From Struthio camelus (lineage: Eukaryota; Chordata; Aves; Struthioniformes; Struthionidae): 64,000 nt of DNA. The DNA lies in assembly GCF_040807025.1 (NCBI RefSeq), contig NC_090951.1:1736001-1800000 (forward strand). The letters run 5' to 3'. The position numbers and the translations under genes were made by a program. The first letter of the stretch is position 1, and the number at the start of each line of letters is the position of its first letter. The notes under the pieces are model-generated. The model was not told the DNA's origin and ran no database searches. It worked only from the letters and a program-made list of their open reading frames with translations. Shown one piece after another: positions 63,270 through 64,000 of the stretch.

Positions 63270-63720
63270 ATTTATTTAAACTACAATCTTTAATTTCTAA
63301 AACACAGTGAAATGTTGGGGTGCCCATTTTAATTATAAACATCTAAATAATCAGCCTTCACTTCCCTTGGAAGCACTAAGTTACTGCTGCGATCCTTGTG
63401 ATAAGATATCGAACACTTGTGTGCTTTTAACCCAGTTATAATGTAACACATGGCCACTTTTCCAGTTTGTTGATAACCAGGAGAATATACTCTATCAACA
63501 CACACTAAACAGTTGTATAACCCTTTTATTCATATTTTTCTCTATTTTTCCCCCAAATGGCAAGTGATGCATTTCTTATGTAGCCGATTAACTTTCTCCT
63601 CATGATGTGCGCGGGTGGAATGTAGAATTCCATTCAAAACACAAACAGCATTCTGAGGCTGCCTTTATTAGCTAAATATAGCCACACTGTGTGTAGTGGA
63701 TATATAAAAAATTGAACATG
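63270..63720. promoter_or_regulatory. AT-rich segment of TCF25 intron with MEF2 and TEAD motifs
   Basis: An AT-rich block with a perfect MEF2-type motif CTAAATATAG (63672-63681) and GGAATGTAGAATTCC (about 63617-63631), a TEAD-type site, close together. No exon is recognised. A regulatory role is inference. Confidence 0.25.
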
Positions 63721-64000
63721 TCTTGCATCTAAGTGATTGAACAAAGGTAGCATTATTTCTAGTTACCAAAGCAAACAGCCTGTTTCTGGGGATTAAGTCT
63801 GCCTAGAGCCGGCAGATGTCACCCTATTGCTCGCTATTCTTGGTCTGGGAAAAGAAACAGGCTTTCCTGCCATGTCACTCCCTGACCACTTTCTCAGCCT
63901 TGGTAACCAGCTTCCGAACTTACCTGGGTGAATCCTCTGGGAGGAGGAGTGCCTGGCACCTGCACAGGCAATCACTGCTCACAACAGCCAGTTCAGCATT

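Overview
The window looks like a vertebrate, most likely bird, chromosome segment. The gene order CDH3, CDH1-like, URAH, GAS8, DBNDD1, DEF8, TUBB3, MC1R, TCF25 has a 3' two thirds matching the GAS8-to-TCF25 block of human 16q24.3 (chicken chromosome 11). The predicted MC1R is 314 codons and avian-like, introns are short, GC is very high in the first 45 kb, and CR1-type LINE remnants are present. The species cannot be named from this sequence. Orthology calls rest on recognised protein sequence, exon phase and order; no database search was run.

Layout. 68-6297 (minus): complete type I classical cadherin, best matched to CDH3 (P-/B-/K-cadherin). 6298-8156: a long minisatellite. 8157-9515 (plus): only the first part of a CDH1-like cadherin, head-to-head with CDH3, truncated and with one frame-breaking base. 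10995-12026 (plus): URAH, with all catalytic signatures present. 12720-22028 (minus): GAS8/DRC4, tail-to-tail with URAH. 22840-23565: minisatellite. 23796-27819 (plus): DBNDD1 with two usable first exons. 28600-29100: unassigned CpG-island promoter. 30467-36887 (minus): DEF8, with several minisatellites in its introns and 5' region. 38635-42236 (minus): TUBB3. 43787-44731 (minus): MC1R, single exon. 45170-45560: minisatellite. 47754-47891 (minus): a possible 45-codon membrane microprotein. 48095 to beyond 62715 (minus): TCF25, lacking its N-terminal exons, which lie past the right edge.

The genes are ordinary housekeeping or tissue genes rather than one pathway: adhesion (CDH3), urate catabolism (URAH), motile cilia (GAS8), signalling/lysosome (DBNDD1, DEF8), neuronal microtubules (TUBB3), pigmentation (MC1R) and ribosome quality control (TCF25). 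No tRNA, rRNA, CRISPR array or viral fossil was recognised. The most unusual points are the truncated inverted CDH1-like copy next to URAH, an apparently intact URAH in a probable uricotelic animal, the candidate microprotein below TCF25, and the density of GC-rich minisatellites in introns and spacers around intact exons.
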